A DNA stretch of 64,000 nucleotides from Antedon mediterranea (Eukaryota; Echinodermata; Crinoidea; Comatulida; Antedonidae). The position numbers were made by a program, and so were the translations under genes. This document shows, piece after piece, positions 13,401 to 21,599 of the stretch (positions are counted from its first letter, which is position 1; each line of letters opens with the position of its first letter). Location of the stretch: positions 34,241,304 to 34,305,303 of the forward strand of contig NC_092671.1 of assembly GCF_964355755.1 (NCBI RefSeq), written 5' to 3'. Under the pieces are notes generated by a model that did no database searches, was not told the origin of the DNA, and worked only from the letters and a program-made list of their open reading frames with translations.

Positions 13401-16400
13401 GACACTAACTTGTATATGGCCTTGTCTTGATATCAGTTTCATCTAGCTAAGTCAATATATTACTTATGGCCAGGACTCGATGTGGTTATGTTTTTCACAA
13501 TGCGCAATCAAAAATTACGCGGTCTACGCACGATTTAATGAAATCACGTTTGTAATCATATCTTCACAAACATGAATCACAATTAAATAAAAGTTGGTAC
13601 TCATAAATTTCAGATCATATTTCATTATCATCATAATTTTGACAATACAATTACGTGCGTAGCGCATATAACGCACGCGTACGCGCGCTTAAAATTTTTC
13701 AAAATTGTCAAATTTATTTTCGATAAAATTAGAGTACGTTTCAGGCAATTTTAAGCGTTTAAAACATTGCAATGAGTGCGCAGATTTTTGCACTCGCACT
13801 GCACGTAAAACGTTAATACGCACTCTTTTTCCCTATTTGATTCACTTTTCAAACTAGAAATTACGTTATACGAGCACGTCAAAGTGACAGGCTACGCACG
13901 TGTAAATTAAAAAAATATAAATGTTTTTAAACATTTTCCACATTTTTAAACATGTTTAGCAATTTCGGTCGGCCGATTGGTTGGTCAGTCGGTGAACACT
14001 AACATGAGCAAGCAACTACAGCCATGTATATGGCCTTGTTTATTAACAGTTTCAGTTTATTTAAACATTATATAAACAAGTTGAACTTTCAATTAACCAA
14101 TTGAGTACTTGATAATTAGTTTATCGAAAGTTAAAATGGTTTATACAATATTATTTTGAAACCAGATGAAATTTTTCGAGAATTTAAAAATTGTTCAGAT
14201 TAAGGGTTTAGACAGAACAAATACTTTAAAAAATATAATAAAAATTAAATTGTTTTGTATCAGTTTTAGGTGTCAACTTGCACCTAAAAACATTGCTGCT
14301 TGAAACAGCTTAGCCTTCAAATTCCACATCATGTCAATGCAACATTATATATTATTATATACTGTTTTATTAATCAGGGTATATACTAATGCATACTTTA
14401 AACATTATTATTTCATTTTGTAACAGGTTATTTTGCTTATTTTGTCATCTTTGCCCTTTTTACTTGTACTGTATATTACTATATTGATTTTTGTTATACA
14501 GAAATCAAGAGAAATTGTAAGAAAGAAACAGGAAGATGATAAATTTGGTAAGGTGTAATGGAATGTGCAATGTATGGCTTCATTAAGTTGTTGCTTTTTG
14601 TATTTTCTATATCTTGATTTTGGTTACAAAAAAAAGGAATAGTAAAAAATAGGTATGATTTATTGGAATTATACATTACTACTAGATGGTACACGAGAGA
14701 AGCGAGCGTACCCACAGATGGTTTTTTATATTTAAACTCCTGTAAACAAACCCAATTTGTGTTTTTGTATGTAACATTAGGGTTGAGGGATGGGGAAGAG
14801 GACGTTTACAAAGAAGAAAAATGTTTAAATATATTCTTTATCCACACTCAGTAATGAAATATTGTTTTCATGTTTTATAGGCCTATAAGTAATATACCAC
14901 TAAATACAGTAAAACATTTGCGCTTTAATACTTTGTTAAAACTGTCACTATCATAGTCGATTGAAAAGTACATGTAACGATGCACCACTTCGACGTTTAT
15001 ATTTTTTGTAATAATTAATTAATACAAACGTTCAGAAGCAACTGTAAGTAATACAGTTTATTTGTATATCATGCGTCTATAATCTAATAGTGTATACCAT
15101 GATCGGAAAACATCCATATTTGGGGCAACCCGTTGAACCTAAATTCGTTTTAATTGTCAATAACTAATTATCTAACTCAATTTATTTAGTAAACAGGGTT
15201 ACATCAGGTGGTTAAAATCAGTACCGAAAGTATGAGCCAACTTTATATACCATCGAGTAAACATTCTAGAAGTAAGGCGCGATTTACCGAATATTTCCCT
15301 TACGTAAATTTAACTCGTTGAATATTATACAGATATTGACTGCTTAGAGGTTAAATATAAGATTTGACATCCCCGAGGGAATGATATTAAGTTCGAGGGA
15401 ATATATATTTCCCGAAGCGCCAGCTGAGGGAAATATATATTCCCCGAGAACTTAATATCATTCCCGAGGGGATGTCAAATCATATATTTAACCGATATAA
15501 AAGGCAATATCTGTTATATTATACAGTATAGCCAAGAACAAGTCTGCTGGGTTGGGTGAAGCTAGGCTAGGCCTCCTATATTTCTATTGTATTTAAACAA
15601 GCCTGCCTAGACACCTTACCTTGCGAAGAATAATATATTGATAATTACTAATTAATGATTCCTTGGCAATAAAATATTCACTTAGGCCTAGGTCGTTTAA
15701 ATTAACAGAAGCATTTCCATCAATAAGCTTATTAATAATAATATTATAATCAGGTAGGCCGAATAAATAATTCGTCTTCTTAATTCTTCGAGGAGCCGAA
15801 CCACCGGATGTTCAGCGCGTACTAGTTACTAGGTTACTACACCGTGAGTATTGACCAATCACAAACGGTGTTTCATCACATTTAGGGTGGACTAATAACA
15901 AATGAGGGCGCTATGTATGCATAGCTTAAATAGTTTAGAAGATTAATTTCTTCAAGCAAGTTCAGTGGCGCAGCGGTTGAAGCGTTGTCTTGCGATGGAG
16001 TGACAATTCCACCCAAGTTCAAGATCGAGTAGATGACTTTTGTTTATTTATCGGCAACGCGAGTGTTGGCACACGAAAATTACACAGTCAATATCATCGT
16101 ACTCGAGAATCTATATGTTTAATGACAGGGGACACGATAATTACGCGAAAATTACACAGTCAATATCATCGTTCTCGAGGATATATACGATTTACGATCC
16201 TCGCAGCGGTAGTAATGTGATGCAGTTTCAACCAATCACGTTAGCGTATTTACATAGGCTATGTAATATAATATTATATCAAGTGTATACATATCAGTAA
16301 AACGTTCATGTCGGCAAGTTATAGGTAAAATAATATGGGCGTTTAGTCTATACGATAGTGAAAGACATTCCGTTTCGAAAAAGCTGTATTTATTTATTCT

Positions 16401-19400
16401 TTACATTAAACAGCACTTAGTGCATCTTCACAAATGACGCATGATACTCAAGAAGATGTTACTGAACTGGTTGTAGACATGCTTGAAGAAAAGAGAAGAT
16501 CTGCAGAAAAAAACGTGTTGAAAGAGAGTAAAGATTTACAGGAGACAATTGATGATCTGACTCTGAGCATTTGGGATTTTGCTGGACAAGATCTTTATTA
16601 CATTACTCATCAGGTACTATAGTAATAGACCATTTTAATATGTGTTCTTCACATTATTAGACATAATTTTAGATCTAGTTGACAAGAGATAACCATTCTT
16701 ATTACAATAAAGAACTAAAAAACAAACAATATAAATGTAAAGGTTGATATCTATACTATCGTGTAATAACTTATAATATGTAAACAATAATAAGTATTGT
16801 CTGGTCTGGCAATTTAAACATAACAGAATATAAAAACTAAAGGTCGTCGTATACTATGGCTGATTAGCCTAAAGTCGATAATTGACTCAAATGATCAAAC
16901 GTATTCAACTTTTTTTTTAAATGACACAAATTTATCAAAAAGATATCATTATTTGAAAACCATATGAACGCCACTTGGTGTTCAAGTACTATGCCATCGA
17001 TAACAGTGTCAGGTCACCATTGGATAAGTCTATTTTTGAGCTTAGAGATAACATCACAGAGGTAGCTAAGAATGAACCGTATATGGGCGAGAAGATGCCA
17101 TTGAAGTGGTTACATTTCTTGCATGAAATTGAAAAATTACGTGCACAGAATGAGCACTCAGTTACCTTCAAACAGGCAAGTATACTACCTCTGTATATCA
17201 TATCATTCAAATGAAAGATGCATTAACATGTAGAAGAAGAACAACACATTTGGAATTTTCGATTATAAATGCAAAATGCTTTTTTCATCAAAACAAACAT
17301 TAAATAAAAGAATGGTAAATTCAGCACAAAATATATGTCAATTACAGTATATGTGAGTGGTGTACGTTAAAACAGTTCAATATTACATGTATACCGCATA
17401 CATTAATACAAAATCAAAGTGAGAACAGAGAAAGAAAAGACAACAGTAGGTATACCATTTAGGATTGTTGCCAACAATAAAACAATTTAGCTTTTTTCAG
17501 TTCTTTTAATATAACTATTGTAAAGCTTTTTTGTGTCCAAGTGTGATGATTTTTGTATTTTTTTTTCATTTTTCTACTTATTGTTCATATTTATATATTA
17601 CTAATCAATTTTTTTTATCTTATACTTTTGTACTTATTTCATTCTATTGACCTTTTTTTCAAATGTCAGGTAACCAAACTAGCTTCCAAGTGTCATATCA
17701 CTAAACAGGATCAATTGTTTGCTATGTTGCATTTTCATCATGACCTTGGAAACATTGTTTACTACGGAGAACGAGACACACCAGATTGCGCCCTCAATGA
17801 CATTATCATTATAATACCGCAATGGTTGATTTTCATTTTCAAACTAGTTATCACAGTTAAAGATCCTTCAAAACAAGTATGAAATTTAGTTCAATTTTTT
17901 TTTTTCTGTGTTTCAAGTACAGATATTGGTGTGTTGTTTCAGTGCAACATGCATTTGATCATATGTTTTTAGCGTGGTAGTATTTCATTAGTTAACAATT
18001 AAAAATAACTATTTCAAACTAATTGTCAGCATTTTTTGCAGTTAATAGATATATATTTACAGACCATGCCTATTGATTTTTTAAAAAAATTGTATTTATA
18101 TTTTATCAATATCTTGTTATCTTTATTTTCAATATGGTTCAAAATATTAAATAGGACGACCACTGTTATTTTACCAAGTATTTCCCTCAGAAACTGAGCA
18201 CTTAAGTGTATTTTTTTAGTATGCAGAGCTTAGAAGCTCTTGGAGAAAACTTGACGAAGAGGGTCTCCTGGAAGAGAGATTACTTAGACGTATGTGGGAA
18301 GAATTTCTTGAGATATTCGAAGCATTGTTAGAGCTGATGCAGAAATTTGACTTACTATGTGTCAAGACTCCATCTACTCAGGTAAAGACAGGTTGATAGC
18401 AGTTAGTATCAAATTGATGTTTCCGGTTGTTTCTGTATCAATTTACATAATTGTTTGAAATCGCCCAACCAGTATCTGAGCAATATTGTAAACCTTTCGT
18501 TAGTCTCCTCATAGTTAATTTTAACAAAAATTAATTTCATTATTTGAAATTGTTACAAAAGATAACAAGTGTTGAAGGCAATCGTCTCTTTTATGTGCCA
18601 TCACTGCTGAAGAAGGATGAAGGTGACGAAATGGTATCACTTGATAAACTGACAAAGTCAATGAATACTGCGGTATTTTACGTTGACTTTGATGGTTTCC
18701 TACCTGAAGGACTGTACTATCGACTCGTAGTAAGAATCGTGCATTGGTCACAACAGAGGTCACATGATGAGAGATATGATCCTAGACTCTTTTACCAGCA
18801 GGTGAAAGTATACATTGATCTAAATCATGATGCAATCATCAGGATCCTACCTGAAAGAAGATCTTGTATTCAGGTAGGCTAGGAGTGTTTGCAGCAAGTG
18901 TATTACAAGTATGCCCTTAAAATCCTAAAGGTCAAATTTTCAATACTAAGTCCAAGAATTATCTTTCCATAATCATGACATTTGTTTGATAAAACAACTT
19001 TCATTCTGAGGCACAATTGTTTTGTTAACCAAAAAAAGTTCCCATATAAGTATTAAACATGAAAAATGAAAATTAATAAATCAGACTTTGAATACCTCTT
19101 GTTTTAATCAAGTTAATCACTTCCATAGAAATTTAAAAACACCAGAAAATTAATGTTTCAGTTATAAAAAGATACATTAAACGGTTAAATCAAACCAAAA
19201 ACCCACTGTCTGGCAGACAATTTGACTATTTGTTGTTTTAAACTACAGTTAAAATAATTTGTTTTAGGGCCAATTTTTTGACAAAATGAAAAAATATTAC
19301 GTGTCATTAAAATGGCTTATTCAACAAAAAAAATTAAACAAAATTTTCAGGGAACAATTTATTATTATTATTATTAGTGTTATTATTATTATTATTTATT

Positions 19401-21114
19401 TTTAATTTAAATGTTTAAACAAATCCTGAATATAAAATTGTTATTACAATCAAGTAAATTTGTTTTTATTCTATTACACTGTAGGTGGTTATTTACAGAC
19501 TTAAAGTTGACGATGATAAAGAGCTTGAACCATCACCGCGTGTATGCAAAGAGGTGAGTGATGAATGTTGTATTCCAACTTCTTCAATATGGTGAGAGAG
19601 TATCTATATATAAATTATGGTTAATTCCATAGGCGAGCCCAGTGGAAAAGCTTCGGGACAAATCTCCGCCTTGGATACCCACCTTATCTATCTCAGATGT
19701 ACCGCAAAACGTAGATTTGATAACATTAGTTCACTATTACGATATTGTCCATTTCTATCTTAGGAAGATATTATAAAGAGTTTTATAACAAACTTTATTA
19801 TTTCATCGGTAGATTTTTAACTCTACGCGCGGTAGAAGTCATTTCCTGGTTCACGGTAAGGTGTAAACTTCGGTTTAATACCTTTAGTAGAGCCTCTTTT
19901 TTTGATTTAGGTATCATTAACACATGGAACTCATTACCCTTTCACATTGTTTCAAGCCCAACACTTAACACTTTCAAGCAAAAATATGACACACACATGA
20001 GCAGTATGAGAGGAGGCAGCCTCTACGAGTAAATACAGTTTGACATTATCCCGAAAGAAACTTCCCAGATTACACGCATATTGGTCTTGTGACGCATTAG
20101 TGATAAATTAAATGTATCCTGATGTTATGGCTAGGTTATACAAAAAATGCATGCTGTGACAGGCACAGCAGATCTCAAGCCATGTTTAAGTACATAAATA
20201 GAATCGAGTAAAATGAATTAAGTAGTGACCAAAAATGTGTTACTGATTATAGATGATACAGCTTCTCAAGAAAAACTTAAAGGACATTTGCCAAAAATGG
20301 ATAAAACATGTTGCTTTTAACTTCTGTGTTCTATCCACCAATCGTTTGGAGAAGGTCCTCTTGCACAACCTTGATGACTGCCTAAAGTCAACTGGATGTC
20401 GACATCATGATCGAATGGATAATTCCAAAATTAGGCGTTTGTTTGGAGAGGAAATTTCAGGTACTGCTTAAAATCACTCTTAAAACAAAAATATTTTAAA
20501 ATACCTGTAGGGCAAAACGCCATCCGGAAAATATCCATGACTTTCTATTACATGTCGAGGCTAAATACAGAATTAAACGTCCAAGTTAAAGTATAGTATC
20601 TTTTTTTTTAAACGTTTAAGCAGCAATCTTTTAAACTTTTTACCTTTAAATCAATTATGATGGGGCTGCAGTCATAAATTATGTCAAGGGTTAAAACAAT
20701 CTCATAAATAGAATAAAAAGCTTGGTTTTATAACAGGAAACATTTCTTTTAGTCTGCCAAGCCACTGATGCTCAAGAAACCTCAAAAGTTCCAGGATTTC
20801 TGCGATATCTCATTGGCGTCTATAAAGACATCCCGTCACCATTCCTGCCATTTGAAATCATGACAGAGGTTTGTGTTCTCCTTGATCCTCCACACCCACG
20901 GGCTAATGACTGGCGTAGTGTAGCATGTAAGGTTGGCTATGATCATTATATCAACTACTTGATGGACATGATGAAAAGTCCTACTATGGCTGTAATGCAT
21001 GGATGTTATGAGAAAGGTTGGTCATTGGAAGACTTCGAAAAGTGTATGATTGACATACAACGTCATGATGTTGCAAGTTTGATCAATGAATATCTTTCTA
21101 CTAAAGAGGAATGA
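4475..21114 (+). CDS. Gene 1: DED-Roc-COR-death domain protein (multi-exon, possibly decayed)
   Basis: A split gene whose exons join in consistent phase: micro-exons 4475-7613, then 8031-8560, 8824-8847, 9151-9307, 11430-11530, 12435-12526, 12642-12747, 13212-13243, 14502-14547, 16414-16613, about 16957-17175, 17670-17876, 18220-18381, 18562-18873, 19485-19553, 20253-20460 and 20753-21114. The predicted order is a charged helical N-terminus, one or two death-effector folds, Roc GTPase (P-loop GQERVGKTSL, G3 DFAGQ), COR and a death domain. Known relatives with Roc-COR plus death folds (DAPK1, MFHAS1-like Roco proteins) act in death and inflammatory signalling; that role is inferred here. The start codon is not seen, probably lying left of the window. 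Two Roc exons kept by gene 2 (G4 region) are missing between 16613 and 16957, and the exon ending at 17175 has no clear acceptor, so this copy may be a young pseudogene. Confidence 0.8.
4887..4907 (+). CDS. Gene 1 micro-exon 2 (21 nt)
   Basis: Bounded by ttattttacag and gtaagtata; encodes EQRRKR between split codons. It is near-identical to micro-exon 4 (EQRRQK), and the intron sequence around both is repeated too, so the exon-intron unit was duplicated. Confidence 0.65.
5066..6244 (-). mobile_element. 5'-truncated non-LTR retrotransposon with 11-bp target duplication
   Basis: The 1179-bp insertion is flanked by direct copies of tcatttcttac at 5055-5065 and 6245-6255. It holds the C-terminal part of a LINE protein. 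The minus-strand 3' end carries a short (GTA)n run in which the stop codon falls. The flanking DNA rejoins as the intron repeat seen near 63000 (tttcatt...cctcaagaattgtgtat), so the element jumped into one intron-repeat unit of gene 1. Confidence 0.88.
5071..6244 (-). pseudogene. Reverse transcriptase C-terminal half, RTE-like LINE
   Basis: The frame is open from the truncation point. It starts at the RT motif GFRQGRS, continues through FVDFAKAFDSVHR, AGVLQGYTLAPYIF and the catalytic box DADYADDIALLS, then the long C-terminal region typical of RTE-like elements (TYTRMLRAVLNVSWQEHLSN, RRVRFVGHSFR). Length is about 390 residues; the endonuclease and N-terminal RT are lost to 5' truncation during insertion. 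There are no internal stops, so the insertion is fairly young. The clade is inferred from motif style only. Confidence 0.8.
6887..6904 (+). CDS. Gene 1 micro-exon 3 (18 nt)
   Basis: Bounded by ttttttttacag and gtaagtaga; encodes KVRQE plus split codons in the same phase-2 frame as its neighbours. Confidence 0.55.
7054..7074 (+). CDS. Gene 1 micro-exon 4 (21 nt)
   Basis: Encodes EQRRQK. The acceptor reads ttttaaag rather than ttttacag, so it may be weak or disabled; the donor is gtaagaata. Sequence and flanks closely match micro-exon 2. Confidence 0.5.
7408..7428 (+). CDS. Gene 1 micro-exon 5 (21 nt)
   Basis: Bounded by tttatcttatag and gtaagtata; encodes KWERLR plus split codons, continuing the charged segment. 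Confidence 0.6.
7593..7613 (+). CDS. Gene 1 micro-exon 6 (21 nt)
   Basis: Bounded by ttttttgacag and gtaagtata; encodes ETSRLL and leaves AA, which the first base of the 8031 exon completes to Lys (AAG). It is the last micro-exon before the death-effector exon. Confidence 0.6.
7614..8030 (+). other. Intron of gene 1 with an unidentified sequence patch
   Basis: Contains a block at about 7655-7800 that does not resemble the intron repeat. Its minus strand is open for 72 codons but has no recognisable domain; it may be a transposon scrap. No exon is supported here. Confidence 0.3.
8031..8560 (+). CDS. Gene 1 exon: death-effector-like domain(s)
   Basis: A 530-nt exon between tttttaatag and gtaagtat, phase 2 in and phase 1 out, open throughout. 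The first half (FWSVTDELSSEIKVNDLQML, NSLFRLLHSEGYVE, LLFELFELTGLQRL) has the six-helix spacing of a death-effector domain. The second half (GYRRMLVKLGKSLN, VEILAKLCNIRK, LTAFEALLKDKQDLN, LLTIVKSFG) looks like a second, more divergent one, as in proteins with tandem DEDs. The domain call rests on hydrophobic pattern, so CARD or a related death fold is possible. Gene 2 has the matching exon at 27251-27765. Confidence 0.75.
8824..8847 (+). CDS. Gene 1 linker exon (24 nt)
   Basis: Bounded by a long T run plus cag and gtaagaata; phase 1 both sides; encodes VQQKKLND. The same exon exists in gene 2 at 27918-27941 with nearly the same residues, which confirms it as real. Confidence 0.75.
9151..9307 (+). 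CDS. Gene 1 exon: start of Roc GTPase domain with P-loop
   Basis: It encodes VPLEVLARRQEANDAFLDAI, then TRLMLVGQERVGKTSLTKAL. GQERVGKTS is a Walker A/G1 nucleotide-binding loop, preceded by the hydrophobic beta strand usual in Roc domains of Roco proteins. The donor is gtaagtagg after the second base of a codon. In gene 2 the matching exon is cut off just before this loop. Confidence 0.85.
9334..9466 (+). repeat. Tandem duplication in intron (period 72 bp)
   Basis: The segment starting aagaacaatagttacattaa occurs twice, at 9334 and 9406, nearly identical for about 60 bp. It has no coding meaning. Confidence 0.85.
9480..9640 (-). mobile_element. LINE reverse transcriptase remnant
   Basis: The minus strand translates to EIFAKKWKIATIVLVPKVGH followed by NDLCPIS and a stop, the conserved RT block that reads WK.A.v.P..K.G....N.RPIS in LINEs. 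It is a short, decayed intronic fragment. Confidence 0.65.
9721..11170. repeat. Dispersed repeat, longer copy
   Basis: It shares long stretches with 14680-15315: the ctagatggtac hairpin end, a block around gtaacattagggttgaggga, and a block around gtataccacgatcggaaaac. A near-perfect short inverted repeat (ctagatggtac...gtaccatctag) sits at 9731-9767. Class unknown; no coding capacity seen. Confidence 0.6.
11430..11530 (+). CDS. Gene 1 exon inside the Roc insertion
   Basis: Bounded by acatttatttag and gtatagta; phase 2 in, phase 1 out; encodes PFDATEEVTDEIEAS and ISVKHTTNWKPSQIK. It sits between the G1 and G3 exons and probably holds the switch I region. No counterpart was found in gene 2. 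Confidence 0.65.
12435..12526 (+). CDS. Gene 1 exon inside the Roc insertion (charged)
   Basis: Bounded by cttatattcgcag and gttagaac; phase 1 in, phase 0 out; encodes AKNEVRQEYIRALAEKIVTD and a Lys/Arg-rich end. Helical and charged; no named domain. Confidence 0.6.
12642..12747 (+). CDS. Gene 1 exon inside the Roc insertion (acidic)
   Basis: Bounded by atattatacag and gtatgaaa; phase 0 in, phase 1 out; encodes KLMHHGNAKQENKEVGSVAE and EEDNPITYLTSSHE. It looks like a disordered loop. Confidence 0.55.
13212..13243 (+). CDS. Gene 1 small exon (32 nt) in Roc insertion
   Basis: Bounded by atttctattag and gtaagagc; phase 1 in, phase 0 out, encoding ESTSKTLKERV. Gene 2 has an exon with the same phases at 28255-28310 but other sequence. 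Confidence 0.45.
13334..14040. repeat. Non-autonomous TTA-flanked element, copy 1 (right end decayed)
   Basis: It begins after tta with GTCGCGTGCAACGCGAC and a (GGTC/GGTT)n run, then shares most of its length with 38509-39232. The right inverted end is not recognisable here. Confidence 0.6.
14502..14547 (+). CDS. Gene 1 small exon (46 nt) in Roc insertion
   Basis: Bounded by ttgttatacag and gtaaggtg; phase 0 in, phase 1 out; encodes KSREIVRKKQEDDKF. Gene 2 has the homologous exon at 28622-28661 (KFGRKKREYEEEF) with the same phases. Confidence 0.7.
14680..15315. repeat. Dispersed repeat, shorter copy
   Basis: It parallels 9721-11170, starting at ctagatggtacacgag and ending near the acgtaaattta block; the middle third of the longer copy is missing. 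Confidence 0.6.
15318..15520. repeat. Fold-back element (long hairpin)
   Basis: The arms 15361-15413 and 15428-15481 are nearly perfect reverse complements around a short loop (gaagcgccagctga). The pairing extends outward with mismatches (aggttaaatata / atatatttaacc; atacagatattg / caatatctgt). Each arm carries tatatattccc-type and gatttgacatcccc motifs. It would form a cruciform or RNA hairpin and resembles a small fold-back MITE in the intron before the G3 exon. Confidence 0.85.
15965..16035 (+). repeat. tRNA-like SINE head
   Basis: TGGCGCAGCGG resembles a pol III A box and AAGTTCAAGATCGAG a B box at tRNA-like spacing. No CCA-ready acceptor stem can be drawn, so a SINE head is more likely than a tRNA gene. 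Confidence 0.5.
16073..16195 (+). repeat. Tandem duplication (period about 74 bp)
   Basis: The block aattacacagtcaatatcat with following ctcgag occurs twice directly after the SINE-like head; probably the body of that repeat. Confidence 0.7.
16414..16613 (+). CDS. Gene 1 exon: Roc domain G3 motif
   Basis: Bounded by cattaaacag and gtactata; phase 1 in, phase 0 out. It ends with the switch II region LTLSIWDFAGQDLYYITHQ; DFAGQ is the G3/Walker B motif in the form common to Roco proteins (DFAGQxxYY.TH). Its upstream half is a charged stretch with VTELVVDMLEEKRRS. Gene 2 carries an almost identical end at 29293-29474. Confidence 0.85.
16957..17175 (+). CDS. Gene 1 exon: Roc-COR junction, with GC splice donor
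   Basis: The frame encodes KPYERHLVFKYYAIDNSV, then FELRDNITEVAKNEPYMGEK and MPLKWLHFLHEIEKLRA, the conserved entry into COR. A TGA lies directly upstream at 16954-16956 and no convincing acceptor is visible; an AG at 16985-16986 would keep the frame but shorten the domain. The donor is AAACAG|GCAAGTAT, a GC donor shared with gene 2. Confidence 0.6.
17670..17876 (+). CDS. Gene 1 exon: COR domain, first part
   Basis: Exactly 69 codons, phase 0 both sides (aaatgtcag / gtatgaaa). The motifs VTKLASKCHITKQDQLFAML, FHHDLGNIVYYGE and IPQWLIFIFKLVITVKD match the COR pattern of Roco proteins (the dimerisation and GTPase-coupling region). No homologous exon remains in gene 2. Confidence 0.85.
18220..18381 (+). 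CDS. Gene 1 exon: COR domain, second part
   Basis: 54 codons, phase 0 both sides. It encodes YAELRSSWRKLDEEGLLEER, RRMWEEFLE and ALLELMQKFDLLCVK; the W-x-x-L...G-x-L...LW-x-x-F...LMxKFDL pattern is typical of COR. In gene 2 this exon is fused by deletion to the next. Confidence 0.88.
18562..18873 (+). CDS. Gene 1 exon: COR domain, C-terminal half
   Basis: 104 codons, phase 0 both sides (ttacaaaag / gtaggcta). It encodes RLFYVPSLL, VFYVDFDGFLPEGLYYRLVV and RIVHWSQQR, the well-conserved FxGFLPxGLxxRL segment of COR. The acceptor has a weak pyrimidine tract. Confidence 0.87.
19485..19553 (+). CDS. Gene 1 exon after COR core (69 nt)
   Basis: 23 codons, phase 0 both sides (cactgtag / gtgagtga), encoding VVIYRLKVDDDKELEPSPRV. 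Gene 2 keeps a broken version at about 32308-32371. Confidence 0.75.
19625..20060 (+). mobile_element. LINE 3' fragment (CR1-like C-terminus)
   Basis: It encodes FNTFSRASFFDLGIINTWNS with LPFHIVSSPTLNTFKQKYD, the C-terminal tail found in CR1/Jockey-group LINE proteins. It lies in the intron between two COR-distal exons of gene 1 and has no RT core left. Confidence 0.65.
20253..20460 (+). CDS. Gene 1 exon: COR-to-death-domain linker
   Basis: Phase 0 in, phase 1 out (tgattatag / gtactgct). It encodes ICQKWIKHVAFNFCVLSTNR, LHNLDDCLKS and RRLFGEEISG, with spaced Cys/His residues. The gene 2 version at 32548-32759 keeps WMKRVVFNVCALCNVCHMER. Confidence 0.75.
20753..21114 (+). CDS. Gene 1 last exon: death domain and stop
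   Basis: Bounded on the left by catttcttttag, 121 codons with the split one, ending at TGA 21112-21114. The motifs MTEVCVLLDPP, NDWRSVACKVGYDHYINYL, SPTMAVMHGCYEKGWSLEDF and IQRHDVASLINEYL follow the six-helix death domain pattern (W in helix 2, R.D in helix 5/6). It should mediate homotypic contact with other death-fold proteins. Gene 2 has an intact homologue at 33182-33552. Confidence 0.88.
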
Positions 21115-21593
21115 ACATGCATAACAAACCAGAATGCTCTTTATCGATATGATTTTTCAGACTAATTTTATATTTTAGAACAATTACAGTATTGGTAAGA
21201 AGTCAGACATAATGACATGAAGAAGATATTAATAAGATAACTAAAAATAATAACAAATAGCAACAACCTAAAAACATGTTATCATTTGCATGATCATGTG
21301 ATATATTTTCATTGAATTTGTTTAGACTTTTGGGGACCATATGCAAATGGGGAACCAGTTGTTTTTTTCATTATTGTTTTTATTTTCTACACTATGTGGT
21401 TAGCTGTGTTGGTTTAGTTTAAAATGATATTATAATTATGTCATTTTCAATTGTATTCTTTTTTAAATATGCATTTGAAAGGTGAAATTGGTATAAACTT
21501 GTAACAGTAATTACTTTATCGGTAAGTTGTTCCACATTATTTTATATGTGACATAACATAACCATTTATTATGTTGAGGTTTTTGTGTTTTGT

Positions 21594-21599
21594 AATAAA
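21594..21599 (+). terminator. Candidate poly(A) signal of gene 1
   Basis: AATAAA about 480 bases after the stop codon, followed by T-rich sequence. Confidence 0.4.

Noticed and set aside
15965-16035. True tRNA gene
   Set aside because: A and B box-like words are present but the cloverleaf stems do not pair and the sequence continues into a repeated body; more like a SINE.
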